From Antilocapra americana (lineage: Eukaryota; Chordata; Mammalia; Artiodactyla; Antilocapridae), in assembly GCA_007570785.1 (NCBI GenBank), contig ML662466.1:920772-984771 (forward strand): a stretch of 64,000 nt of DNA, in the 5' to 3' direction. The translations under genes and the position numbers were made by a program. Below, piece after piece: positions 12,370 through 23,860 of this stretch. The stretch's first letter is position 1, and every line of letters begins with the position of its first letter. Below the pieces are notes generated by a model. It searched no databases, was not told the origin of the DNA, and was given only the letters and a program-made list of their open reading frames with translations.

Positions 12370-12960
12370 ATACTTTATTTTTGCTTTGTTTACTTATCTT
12401 TAAGTCTCTACTTTGAGAAATACCCAGTAATTTAACCCCCTGTTTAGAGACTATTTGCCTCAAGCTTTTGAGTTTGTGTTTGTTTTCCATTTTTGGTATG
12501 ATTAAATGTTTTTGCATGTCTTTGCTATGGCAAAGAGTGCTGCAATGGACATTCGGGTGTGTGTATCTTTTGGAATTAAGGTTTTCTCCTGAAATAGGCC
12601 CAGGAGTAGGATTTCTGGGTCATGTGTTATTTCTATTTTTATTTTTTTTTTTTTGCGGAGCTTCCTTACTGTTCACCATCATAGCAGTACGAATTTGCAT
12701 GCCCACCAACAGTGCAAATGGGTTTCCTGTTCTCTATACCCTCTCCAGGAATTATTGTTTATAGAATTTTCTGATGATGGTTATTTGAACTGATGTGAAC
12801 TGAAACCTTATTGTAGTTTTGTTTTGCTTTTCTCTAATAATTAGTGATGTATGTCATCTTTGGAGAAATGTCTTTTTAGATTTGCCCTTTTAAATTAATT
12901 AATTAATTAATTTTTGATACTGAGGTACATGAGTTTTTGTATATTTTAGAGAATAATGCC
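12370..12960 (-). mobile_element. Old L1 ORF2 3' region, antisense
   Basis: Reverse-strand L1 ORF2 end, recognised by the order of blocks: AGTGCTGCAATGGACATTCG, TTCTGGGTCATGTG, GCCCACCAACAGTGCAAATG and CCCTCTCCAGG. It is much more diverged than the young L1s. A short (AATT)n run lies near 12893-12912. Confidence 0.7.
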
Positions 12961-12969
12961 TTCTTAACT

Positions 12970-13180
12970 AATGAAAGCCATCTGTGTAGCACAGGTAACT
13001 CCCCTCATTGCTCTGTGGAGACTTAAATGGGAAGGCAATTCAAAACAGGAGAAATTTTTAAAAGTAGATATAAACATGTATATACACACCCAGTTTACTT
13101 TGCTGTACAGCAGAATATAGCACAACATTGTAAAGCAACTATACATGTACATATTATGGGCTCCAATTATAGAAGATAGA
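12970..13180 (+). mobile_element. Old L1 3' UTR fragment
   Basis: Carries TTTGCTGTACAGCAGAA.. and CACAACATTGTAAAGCAACT, blocks typical of even-toed-ungulate L1 3' UTR ends. The orientation is opposite to the preceding L1 fragment, so these are separate insertions. Confidence 0.6.
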
Positions 13181-13239
13181 TAGAATTCACAGTATTTCTT
13201 TAAAAATGCATGAAGTTCACTCATTATAGTGAATTACTG

Positions 13240-13437
13240 TGAGTTGAATTCTTTTGTGTTCAACTCTTTGTGAGCTCAGAGATGTAACCCACCAGGCTCC
13301 TCTGCCCATGGAATTTTCCAGGCAAGAATTCTGGAGTGAGCTTCCACTTCCTCCTCCAGAGGCTCTTCAAAATCCACATGTCCTTTGGCTCCTGCCTTTA
13401 CAGGTAGACTTTACCACTGTGCCACAATGGAGGCCAA
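13240..13437 (-). mobile_element. Bov-tA SINE, antisense
   Basis: On the minus strand the tRNA-derived head is near 13437 and the BovB-like tail near 13240. The internal order (loading-frame boxes, CCTGTAAAGGCAGGAG, TCCAGAATTCTTGCCTGGAA, ATGGGCAGAGGAGCCTGGTG) fits Bov-tA. Confidence 0.8.
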
Positions 13438-13561
13438 GTGTATTATTAGAGATACAAAATCTATACTAATGAGATATCACTTTTGAGTAGTGAAAAAATA
13501 TCAAATATTTTACAAAGAAAACATGGTAGAATAATATTTTTAAAGGAGACTCTTTATGGTA

Positions 13562-14571
13562 AAGGCAGAAGAATCAGAGATCAAATTGCCAACATCCACT
13601 AGATCATCAAAAGAGCAAGAGAGTTCCAGAGAAACATCTATTTATGCTTTTTTTTGACTATGGCAAAGCCTTTGATTGTGTGGATCACAATAAACTATGC
13701 AAAATTTTGAAAGATTGGAATAACAGACCATCTGACCTGTCTCTTAAGAAACCTGTAGGCAGGTCAGGAAACAACAATTAGAACTAGACATGGAGCAACA
13801 GATTGGTTCCAAACAGGAAAAGGAGTATGTCAAGCCTGGATATTGTCACCCTGCTTATACTCTGATGTACAAGCCTGTACTCTGTCACTCTGGGCTGGAA
13901 GAAGCACAAGCTGGAATCAAGATTTCCAGGAGAAATATCAATAACCTCAGATGACACTACCCTTATGGCAGAAAGTGAAGAGAAACTAAAAAGACTCTTG
14001 ATGAAAGTGAAAGAGGAGAGTGAAAAATCTGGCTTAAAGCTCAACATTCAGAAAACTAATATCAGGGTATCTGGTCCCATCACTTCATGACAAATAGGTA
14101 GAGAAACACTATGAGACTTTATTTTGGGGGCTCCAAAATCACTGCAGATGGTGATTGCAGCCATGAAATTAAAATATGCTTACTCCTTGGAAGGAAAGCT
14201 ATGACCAACCTAGATAGCATATTGAAAAGTGGAGACATTTCTTGGACTGCAAAGAGAGCCAACCTGTCCATCTTAAAGGAAATCAGTCCTGGGTAGTCAT
14301 CGGAAAGACTGATTTTGAAGGTGAAATTTCAATACTTTGGCCACCTCATGCAAAGAGTTGACTCATTTGAAAAGACTCTAATGCTGGGAAGGATTGGGGG
14401 CAGGAGTAGAAGGGGACAACAGAGGATGAGATGACTGGATGGCGTCACTGACTAGATGAACATGGATATGGGTGCACTCTGGGAGTTGGTGATGGACAGG
14501 GAGGCCTGGAGTGCTGTGATTCATGGCATCACAAAGAGTCGGACATGACTGAGTGACTGAGTTGAACTAAA
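13562..14571 (+). mobile_element. 5'-truncated BovB with 10-bp target duplication
   Basis: The element starts in the reverse transcriptase region (CAGAAGAATCAGAGATCAAA) and ends with the BovB 3' end (GACTGAGTTGAACTAA). CTTTATGGTA flanks it at 13552-13561 and 14572-14581, a target-site duplication. The reverse transcriptase frame is broken, and the catalytic YADD has been lost through a deletion near 13950. Confidence 0.88.
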
Positions 14572-14581
14572 CTTTATGGTA

Positions 14582-14866
14582 CTAATGGGATATATTTGGT
14601 AGGAGTCAATATTAGCATCACTACAAAGTGCCTTGTAAAAATACAAAGAGACTGACCGTATGATCTGGCAGCTCCACTCCTAAAAGTAAAAGGAAAAAAA
14701 AAAAAAAACAGATTTTGAAAAACACATGTAAGCCAATAATGTACTGCAGAAAGATTCATAACATCATATACATTGAAGTCAAGAAACTGACGCAGCCACT
14801 ATTGGAAACAGTAAGCAGAGCTTTTTAAATTAATCTTTATTTTATTATTTGAAGATAATTGCTTTA
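14582..14866 (+). mobile_element. Degraded L1-like sequence
   Basis: Fragments resembling old L1 ORF2 (a CTGGCAGCTCCACTCCTAAA block near 14664) and an A-rich run at 14694-14709. The assignment is weak. The segment ends where homology to the other units of the tandem array begins (CTTCAGGTTGTGCTGG near 14871). Confidence 0.4.
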
Positions 14867-15976
14867 CAGAACTTCAGGTTGTGCTGGATGATCCCAAGAA
14901 AGAAATGACAACCTATGACTAATTAGTATTCCACTGAAGGAGTGGAGCTTGCCCAGAGGTGTGTAAGACACTGTGCAAAGGTCTTCCCAGTGCATGAATC
15001 TTTTCTCATTTTGTTTTCCTGTTGGCACCTCCATTGGAGTTTACCTCAGAGTCAAGACCATGGTGGAATTCATTTCCATGAAGAGCTACCACAAGTTTCC
15101 AGATTCTTGGAGTAAACAGTGAATAATCATGTCAAGCCCATCTAGTTCTCAAGGTCTCTCACTGAGAGGGTTATATCTGGAAGAAAGGTTTGAGAGTTTT
15201 GGGGCTTCACAGCAGTCCATGTGTTCTTGATTGACAAGTAGGTTCCGCCAGCTTGAGGTGTGCCCCCGGGGACACAGTTTTTCGTCATATTGGGACTTCC
15301 TGGGTTTCCTTAGAAGTGCTTACTTTCTGGTGTCCAGTGGTTGTTTATTCACCAAGGATGCATCACACTACTTAACATTTTAAGAGGTAGAACAAAGCAC
15401 ATTATAAACAAACCTAAAGGATGACTCTTAAAAATTTTATAACAAAGAACATAAACCATGATAGAAAATGTGAAAAAGACATAAGATGACCCAACAGTTT
15501 ATAAATAAGATGTAGCACAGGCCATTGACTATATTAAGAGATGTTTAGAAGACATAAGCAGCTAATTGAAAACAAAGATATGGAACTGGCCTCTAACCAC
15601 ATTAAAATATATTTAATCTCACTAAGGTAAGAAAATTATATTAAAATTCCCTTGAGAAGTCAAACAGACCCAGAAGTGGCATATACTTTTGGAATTACAG
15701 ACACATCAAAATGCTTGGAGTAATTGTGTTTTGTATGTTCTAAAATCAAGTAGAGGCATAGAAATGGTTAAATAGATGCGATTTTATCTTATCAATATGA
15801 AAACTATAGTGTCAGATGACAAAAACAATGTATAGAATAAATGAAAGAGTATACAGGGAGGCAGGATAATACTGTGCACTTGAAGAGGTAGCAATGGAAA
15901 GTGTTCAGATGAAGCACAGACTACACCAATAAATACAAAGTAGGACATAGCATAATCTATTCATTTTTGCCCCCCT
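14867..15976. repeat. Tandem-array unit 1 remnant, part 1
   Basis: This segment matches 28012-29110 (unit 2) and 57330-58450 (unit 3) in the same order and orientation. Shared landmarks are AGGTTGTGCTGG, GGTGGAATTCATTTCCATGA, CTTCCTGGTGTCCA-like, AGGTAGAACAAAGCACA and TTTAATCTCACTAAGGTAAG. In units 2 and 3 it lies upstream of the small minus-strand gene. No gene copy is seen to its left in this unit: a BovB insertion and L1 debris occupy that place. The last 400 bases (L1-like, A-rich) are probably very old repeat. Confidence 0.8.
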
Positions 15977-15986
15977 AACAATGCAG

Positions 15987-18038
15987 GTTTCCCTCCATCC
16001 CTTCATTCTTTTTGGAGTTATGTCTCCACTAATCTCTGGTAGCATATTGGGCACCAACAGACGTGGGGAGGTCATCTTTCTGTGTCCTATTTTTTTACCT
16101 TTCCATACTGTTCATGGGGTTCTCGAGGCAAAAATACTGAAGTGGTTTGTCATTCCCTTCTCCAGTGGACCACATTCTGTCTGACCTCTCCACCATGACC
16201 CAAACATCTTGGGGACCCTATACGGCATGGCTTAGTTTCATTGAGTTATACAAGATTGTGGTCTGTGGGATCAGATTGGCTAGTTTTCTATTTTTATGGT
16301 TTCAGTGTGTCTGACCTCTGATGCCCTCTTGCAATACCTACCGACTTACTTGGGTTTCGCTTACCTTGGACGTGGGCATCTCTTCATGGCTGCTCCAGCA
16401 AATCACAGCCACTGCTCCTTACCTTGGATGAGGGTTATCTCCTCATGGCCTACCTTGAACGTGTAGTAGCCCCTCTGAGCCCTCCTACACCCATACAGCC
16501 ACCGCTCCTTGGATGTGGGGTTGTTCCACTCTCACCGACGTTCCAGCTGCTTTCAGCAATGCCAGAAGAGACAGATCTGGAATCTTGTCAGAGTGATAAC
16601 AAAAATGTGGTGCACACAGAAGGCAGGATCCCAGAGAGGCATTACCAGTTCGGCTCAGTAGCTAAGTTGTGTCTGACACTTTTGGGCTGTTCAATTTCAA
16701 GCTGCAAGAAATAAGCCTCTGATTGGCCCTGCCTCACTTTCTTCATTTGGCTTTCCCTGGTAGTTCAGTGGGTAAAGTGCATAATTGCACTCATCTCACA
16801 TACTAGTAACGTAATGCTCAAAATTCTCTAAGCTAGGCTCCAGCAATACATAAACCGTGAACTTCCAGATCTTCAAGTTGGTTTTCGAAAAGGCAGAGGA
16901 AGCAGAGATCAAATTGCCAACATCCACTGGATCACCAAAAAAGCAAGACAGTTCCAATAAAAAAAAAACCCATCTATTTAAGCTTTATTGACTCTGCCAA
17001 AAACCTTTGACTGTTTGGACTACAATATACTGTGGAAAATACTTAAGGAGATGGGAATACCGGACCACCTGACCTACTTTTTGAGAAACCTGTATGCAGG
17101 TCAGGAAGCAATAATTAGAACTGGACATGGAACAACAGACTGGTTCCAAATAGGAAAAGGAGTATATCAAGACTGTATATTGTCACCATGCTTATTTAAC
17201 TTATATGCAGAGTACATCATGATGAATACTGGGTGGAAGAAGTACAAGCTGGAATCAAGATTGCCAGGAGAAATATCAATAACCTCAGATATGCAAATGA
17301 CACCACCCTTATGGCAGGAACTAAAAAACCTCTTGCTAAAAGTGAAAGAGGAGAGTGAAAAAGCTGGATAAAAGCTCAATATTCAGAAAACTAAGATCAT
17401 GACATTTGATCCCATCACTTCATGGGAACTAGGTGGGGAAACAGTGTCAGTCTTTATTTTTAGGGGCTCCAGAATCACTGAAGATGATGATTGCAGCTAT
17501 GAAATTTAATGACACTTACTCCTTGGAAGGAAATCTATAACCAACCTAGATAGCATATTGAAAAGCTGAGACATTATTTTGCTAGCAAAGGTAAGTCTTG
17601 TCAAGGCTATGGTTTTTCCAATAGTCACATGTTGGTGCGAGAGTTGGACGATAAAGAAAGCTGAGCAATAAAGAATTGATGCTTTTGAACTGTGGTGTTG
17701 GAGAAGACTCGTGAGAGTCCCTTGGACTGCAAGTAGATCCAACCTGTCCATTCTAAAGGAGATCAGTCCTGAGTGTCCATTGGAATGACTGATGTTGCAG
17801 CTGAAACTCCAACCTGATGTGAAGAGTTGACTCACTGGAAAAGTCCCTATTGCTGTGAAGGATTGGGGGCAGGAGGAGAAGAGGACAAAAGAAGATGAGA
17901 TGGTTACATGGCATCACCGATTTGATGAACATGGGTTTCGGTTGACTCCAGCAGTCGGTGAGGGACAGGGAGGCCTGGTGTGTTGAGATTCATGGGGTCA
18001 CAAAGAGACAGGTACAATTAAGCGACTGAACTGAACTG
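15987..18038 (+). mobile_element. BovB with inverted 5' part, inserted into unit 1
   Basis: AACAATGCAG occurs at both ends (15977-15986 and 18039-18048), a 10-bp target duplication. The left part (15987-about 16560) is BovB 5' sequence in antisense. The right part (about 16780-18038) is the reverse transcriptase and 3' end in sense, ending AGCGACTGAACTGAACTG. The region between (16560-16780) contains SINE-like pieces. This arrangement fits 5' inversion during integration. Units 2 and 3 lack this insertion, so it postdates the duplication of the units. The reverse transcriptase shows TSDMQMT in place of RYADDT, so the active site is lost. Confidence 0.88.
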
Positions 18039-18048
18039 AACAATGCAG

Positions 18049-18540
18049 CATTAATTAAACAGTTGAAAATAAATTAATGTAATTTAAGTTAATAAAAACT
18101 AAAAGTGAAACAAAGTAGAGTCATCTCAATAAATGCTGAAAATAATTTGATAATATCTAATGTCTATTCCTGGCTTGAAAGAATCTCTGAGAAACAAAGA
18201 GAAGGGATATGCTACCCACTGCACTATTCTTGGGCTTCCCTTGTGGCTGAGCTGGTAAAAAATTTCCATAGAATGTCACAGATCTGAGTTCCATCCCTGA
18301 GTTGGGATAACCCCCTTGGGGAAAACTTGACAACCTACTCCAGTATCTTGCCTGGAAAATCCCCAAGGCCACAGGAGACTTTTTGGCTTACACTCCATTG
18401 GGTTGCAAAGAGCTGTACACAACTGAGCAACTGAGCACTTTCTGTGTATAACTCATAGCAAACTAGAAGTAGAAAACTGCCTCAACCTGATGAAGGTAAT
18501 AAACTGTATAACTAACATCACAATTTATGATAGGACACTT
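18049..18540. repeat. Tandem-array unit 1 remnant, part 2
   Basis: Continues the homology to unit 2 (29120-29600) and unit 3 (58470-58950) right after the BovB insertion. It includes the shared Bov-tA SINE and the TAAACTGTATAACTAACATC block. Homology stops at about 18540, where the sequence jumps into the pyrimidine-rich L1 5' UTR. The stretch that intervenes in the other units is missing here. Confidence 0.78.
18232..18440 (+). mobile_element. Bov-tA SINE (unit 1 copy)
   Basis: Begins GGGCTTCCCTTGTGGCTGAG, the tRNA-derived head with box A-like sequence, and ends in the BovB-like tail (CACAACTGAGCAACTGAGCA). The same SINE is at the same place in units 2 and 3, so it was there before the duplication. 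Confidence 0.85.
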
Positions 18541-20750
18541 AGTGTTGTTTACTTTTTCTACTGTCCTTTTCCCCATTGCAATTAACCTTTAATGTATATA
18601 ATTTTTTTACCTACCACTATTTAATTTTGCATATCTATTTTCTTTCTTTCTTTCCTTTCCTTTCAACATATTTGCTAGTTTTGTTTTTATTGTTTTCTTC
18701 CCCAGTTGGGACCTTGCTCTAGTTTTGATTTCCAGTTTGTACTTCAGTTACTTTTCTTCTGGTAGGTTAAATTTTTGGTTTCCTTTGCTCACCAGATCAA
18801 TCCATTGTACTTTAGAAAAAAACAAGCAAGCAAACAAAAAAACCTCAGCATGAATCTTACCCAATTCAAAGCTTACATAAACCACTGGACCAACATCGGA
18901 GGGCAGAAACCAAAAGGAAGAACTTGATGTTGAAGCCTTGGAAAAGGAGACCTCAAACACAATAAGTTTAAAGAAAATAATCAAAAGTCATAGAAAATAT
19001 TCTGATAGGGTCATAACTCCTGTGGCAGAGACAGTGTGAGTCCCTGCACACCTGGCACTGCTATGGTCCCCCAAAGCCAAGCAGCTGCCCTACCTTCATG
19101 CTCAACTCTCACTGGGACAGTGTTGCCACAGGCAAAAAGATTCGTATGTTTATCCATGCAGGGTTATTTCAGTAGTGTCTGCCTCTTTTCTACCCTATAG
19201 CCTGTGGCCTGCCAGGATTCACTGATAAGGAGAGGGGTTCTCTAGGCCAGAATACTGGAGCGTATTGGCCTATACTGATTGTCATACCCTTCTAGGGCAC
19301 TATATTTCCTACTGCCCTAGTCGCCAAACCCCTGAGTACCTGGTGCTACCAGAACCCTTGTGACCCAAGAAGGTGCACTACGTCCACACCTGGCCCTCAT
19401 GGAGGCAAACCCAAGTGCTCCAGGACAGCTTCAGGAGAAAACCTCCATGGACAAACCACATCCAGTGATCAAAACAAAATCATAGTTGAAACCCAGTTGC
19501 AGTGTGGCTAAGGAAGAAGACCCAGAACCTTCCTACTAGCTATACAAGTTGCAGAGTATATTGATCAACATGATCAATTAGGCAGATTCTGTGTCTATAG
19601 AATATATATAAGGTGATTGAGAACTCCCACAAAAGAAAACACACTAGTTATGATAACTGTGGACACTGGAGGTAAGAACACATATGAGAAGGACCAGGTT
19701 AGAATCTGAGCTACCGCTACAGCAGGTCCTTAGATCAGCACACTCTCTGTTTAACTTTGTATACCTATTCCTTTTTTTATTTTCTTTCTTTCCTTTCCTC
19801 TCAACTTATTTATTACTTTTATTTTAATTGCTTTATTCCCCAATTAGAACCTTGCCCTAGTTTTGTTTTCCAGTTTGTACCTTGGTTAGGAATGTTCTGG
19901 TAGATATAAGTTGGGTCAGTTTAATATACTTTATTTTTATTAGATTATTTTGATTATCCATATGAGTATATCTGTAAATGTGGATATTCAGTAGCATTTT
20001 TCACTGTTGTTATAAAACCTCTGCCACAACACTTGTCTTTTGCTGTTCTGTGACGTTCTTTCTTTTCTTTTCTTTTTAACTTTCTTCTTTGAATTTTTTT
20101 CTCTTTTTTATATTGTTTTTACCCTATTATATATTTTTACATTTATTCCTTTGTTTGCCTTTCCTACTCTTCTTTGCCCCTGTGGTTAATCTTTAATGTA
20201 TATAAATTTTCTTTATCTACTTCTTTTACTTTTACATATCTATCCTTTTTTTTTCTTTATTTCCTTTCCTCTCAACATTTTGCTGGTTTTATTTTCATTG
20301 CTTTACTCAAAATTGGCACCTTGCTCCAATTTTGCTTCCAGTTTGTGCTTTAGTCAATTTTCATTGATATATATATAATTTTCATTTTTCTATGTTTGAC
20401 AGGTTCATCTATTTTATCCTATTTTTCTTGGATTTTGCTTATGGGTGTATATGTATATGTGTATATTCAGTCACAGCTTTCATTGTTGCTATAAAGCTCA
20501 GCCTCTACGTTGGGCTTTAGCTGTTCTATGGAGTTTTCCTTTCCTTTTCTTTTTCATCCCATTATTTTTCCTCTTCTTTATAATTTGAAATAAAAAATTT
20601 TCAACCTATTATATTTTTCTACATTTATCCCATTGTTTGCTGTTCCTACACTTCTTTTCCTCTTGCAGTTAATCTGTAATATATATAAGTCTTCTTCATC
20701 TCCTCTATTTAATTTTGCATATCTATTCTTTCTTTTCTTTTCTTTTTTTC
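18541..20750 (+). mobile_element. Old L1 5' UTR with tandem monomers (unit 2)
   Basis: A long pyrimidine-rich leader. It begins with a partial monomer (18541-18830), then a leader fragment (18831-18985), then the main leader from about 18990, which includes a SINE-like segment (about 19140-19310). After that come about two and a half monomers. The recurring marker TT(G/A)(C/T)ATA(C/T)CTATTC lies near 18628, 19756, 20231 and 20710, so the last three are about 475-480 bases apart. Each monomer also has a TTTCCTTTCCTCTCAAC block and a CCAGTTTGT block. Open frames here are low-complexity and not coding. Confidence 0.75.
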
Positions 20751-22756
20751 AGTTCCTCTCCACAGGTTGGTAGCTTTGAAACCTGAGAAAATGAGACCTC
20801 AAATACAGTAAGTTAAAAAAGAATAGAGCCATAGGAAGGCAGAGAAATACTGCACAAATCAAGAGAGAAAATAGAAACACCTGAAATTCAAATAAATGAA
20901 GAGGAAATAGGCAAATTACCTTAAAAAGAATTTAAAATAATGATACCAAATATGATAAAAAAAAACCTTGAAAACAAAGTGGAGAAATGCAAGAATCAAT
21001 GAATAAAACCTATACAAAAGAAAGAATAAACATACAGAGACAAAAAACACAACTACTGAAATTAAAAATACTCTAAAAGGAATAAATAATAGAATACCTG
21101 GAGTAGAAGAACAACTCTGTAAGCTGGAAGATAAATGGTGGAAATAACTTCGGAATAGCAGAATAAAATAAAAAGCATGGAGGATAGTCTCAGAGACTTC
21201 AGGGACAATAGCAAACACATTAACATTAGAGTTATATGAGTCACTACCAAATGATTAAATGATCAGCTCAAGATGAAGACATAATAATTGTAAATAACCA
21301 GGTACACAACATAGGAGCACCTCAATACATAAGACAAACACTAACAGACACAAAAGAAACTGATACTAACACAATCATAGTATCAAACTTTAACACCCCA
21401 CTCATGAATGACCCCACTCAGATTATCAAAACTAAAAATTAACAAGGAAACACATATCTTATATGCTACATTAGATGAGATGGATCTCACTGATACATTC
21501 AAGACATTCCATCCAAATACAGAAGAATACTCTTTCTTCTCAAATGCACATGGAACATTCTCCACGATAAAATGCACCTTGGCCATGAATCAAACTTCAG
21601 TAAATTTAAGAAAATTGAAATCATATCAAACATCTTCTCAGACCACAGTACTATGAAACGATATAAATTACAAGAAAAACCCTGTAAGAAACATGAACAT
21701 ATGGAGATTAAACAACACATCTCTAAATAACCAACAGGTTACTGAAGAAACCAAAGGGAAAAAAAATTCCTTGAAAAAAATGACAATGAAAACGTGGCAA
21801 TTCAAGGCATATGGGATAAATCAAGAGCAGTTCCAAGAGGGAAATTTTTAGAAATACAAGCCTACATCAAGAAACAAGAAAAAATACCGAAAAGACAACC
21901 TAACTTGACATCTAAAACAACTGGGAAAAGAACAAGAAAAAAGGGAAAAACAAAATTAGTAGAAAAAAGATATCATAGTTTTGAGCAGAAATAAAAGAAC
22001 TGAAACAATAATAAAGATTAATAAAACTAAAGCTGTTTCTTTCAGAAGACAAGCAAAATTGACAAACCTTTATCTAGAGTCACCAAGATAAAAAGAAAAA
22101 AGAATAAAAGCAGCAAAATTAGAACCAAAAAAGAAGAGGTTACAACTGACAATGCAGAAATACAAAGGCTTATAAGAGACTATTATGAACAACTATATGG
22201 CAAAAAAAATGGATAACTTAGAATAAATGAACAGATTCTTAGAAAACCTCCTTCTTCCAAGACTGAACCAGGAACAAATAGAAATTAGGAACAATGCAGT
22301 TACAAACACTAAATAAAAACTATGATCAAAATTCTCCCCAAAGTCAAAAGCCCAGAAGTAGATGACTTCACAGGTGAGTGCTATCAAACATTTAGAGATG
22401 ATAAAATGCTTATGCTCCCAAAACTCTTTCAAGAAATTACAGAGGAAAGGACACTTCCAAACTAATTCTAGGAGGCAACCATCACCCTGATGCCAATATC
22501 AGACAAAGACAACACCAAAAAAGAAAACTACATGCCATTATCACTGATGAACATAGATGCAAATTTCCTCAACACAATTTTAGCAAAGAGAACTCAACAA
22601 CACATCAAAAAGAACATACGTCATGACCATGTTGGGTTTATTCCAGGGATACTAGCATTCTTCAATATATACAAATCAATCAATATGATGGATCATATTT
22701 ACCAAATGAAAGATAAAAATCATAAGATAACATAAAAAGATGCAGAAAAAGACATT
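20751..22756 (+). mobile_element. Old L1 ORF1 and ORF2 remnants (unit 2)
   Basis: ORF1 coiled-coil remnants run to about 21240. The sequence then jumps into the ORF2 endonuclease region (near 21290, 'NNQVHNIGAPQYIRQT'-like). Compared with the unit 3 copy, about 0.85 kb is missing (equivalent to about 41730-42590). ORF2 continues to the start of the reverse transcriptase (GFIPG and [19 protein letters not shown], 22620-22720) and then breaks off. Stops and frameshifts are frequent. Confidence 0.8.
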
Positions 22757-23300
22757 GAATTTAACTATGTAAAATTATTATATTAAAAATAATGTGTGTT
22801 TTAAAAGAAATAAACAAAAGATGAAAAAAAGTTGAAATGACTCACATGTCCATCAACAGGTGATCAAATAAATAAATCGTTCAATGAACCATTATTTGGC
22901 CATCAAATGAATGGAGTTCTTTTGCATGCTATAGATCTGAAATGATTATGCTAATTAAAAGAAGCCAGGAACAAAAGCTTGCATACTGCATTATTCCATT
23001 CATGTGAATGCATATGTCCCAGATTAGGTAATTCTCTAAAGACAGAAACTAGAGTAGTGGATGCCAGGGCACAGATGGAGTGTAAAATGGAAAATGTCTG
23101 CCAACTGGACAATATTTCCCACTGGAGTGATTAAAATATTACAGAATGAAGCATTGGTTATGTTTATGCAACTTATGAAAAAATTACAAATCAATGAATT
23201 ATGCAGTTTAACTGGGAAATCTATGGTACATGTCAATAATATTTTTTTAAACTGCTTAACTTCTATTTCTAGGAATATTAGCCTTCAAAAATAAAGGAGA
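22757..23300 (+). mobile_element. Ancient L1 3' end (unit 2)
   Basis: CACATGTCCATCAACAGGTG near 22841 followed by AGAAGCCAGGAACAAAAGC, ATTCCATTCATGTGAATGCA and GTAGTGGATGCCAGGGCAC are the order of blocks of an ancient mammalian L1 3' end. It pairs with 48740-49085 plus 52778-52950 in unit 3. There it is interrupted by a near full-length BovB. Confidence 0.7.
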
Positions 23301-23651
23301 AGGAGATATTTTCATATGAACAAAAATTTAGGGAATTTATTTCGAGCCGATAGCTGGCCTGTTAGAAAGGTTAAAAGAAGTCATTTACTTAGGATAAGAT
23401 GATATTGAAGAGAAACTATGAGTTAAGAAAGACTGTGATGTTGAAATTTGCCACAAAACAACAAAATTCTGGAAAGCAATTATCCTTCAATGAAAAAATA
23501 AATTAAAAAAAAATAAAGGCAAATTGAAATGAAGGATTTTTCTTATTATTAATTGGTAAAAGATCAATATTTGTTTGGGTGTCTCCATCTTTACTTTTCA
23601 CTGATTATGAATCTTCATATTTAAAGTGTTTTTCATATATACAAGATACAT

Positions 23652-23860
23652 TTTGGCTCAGCAGCAAAGAATCTGCCTGCAATACAGGAGCTGTAGCAGA
23701 CATGAATTCCAACTTTGGGTCAGGGAGATCCCATGCAGGAAAGCATAGCGACCCACTTCAGTATTCTTGCTGGGGAATTCCCAAGGCCAAAGAAGACTGG
23801 TGGGCTTATAGCTCATTGGGTGGCTAAGAGTTGGACATCACTGAGCAACTAAACAACAAC
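23652..23860 (+). mobile_element. Bov-tA SINE (unit 2)
   Basis: TTTGGCTCAGCAGCAAAGAA and TCTGCCTGCAATACAGGAGC, then GGGTCAGGGAGATCCCATG and a tail GGACATCACTGAGCAACTAA. The first 50 bases of the same SINE are present in unit 3 at 53217-53266, cut by the assembly gap. Confidence 0.85.
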
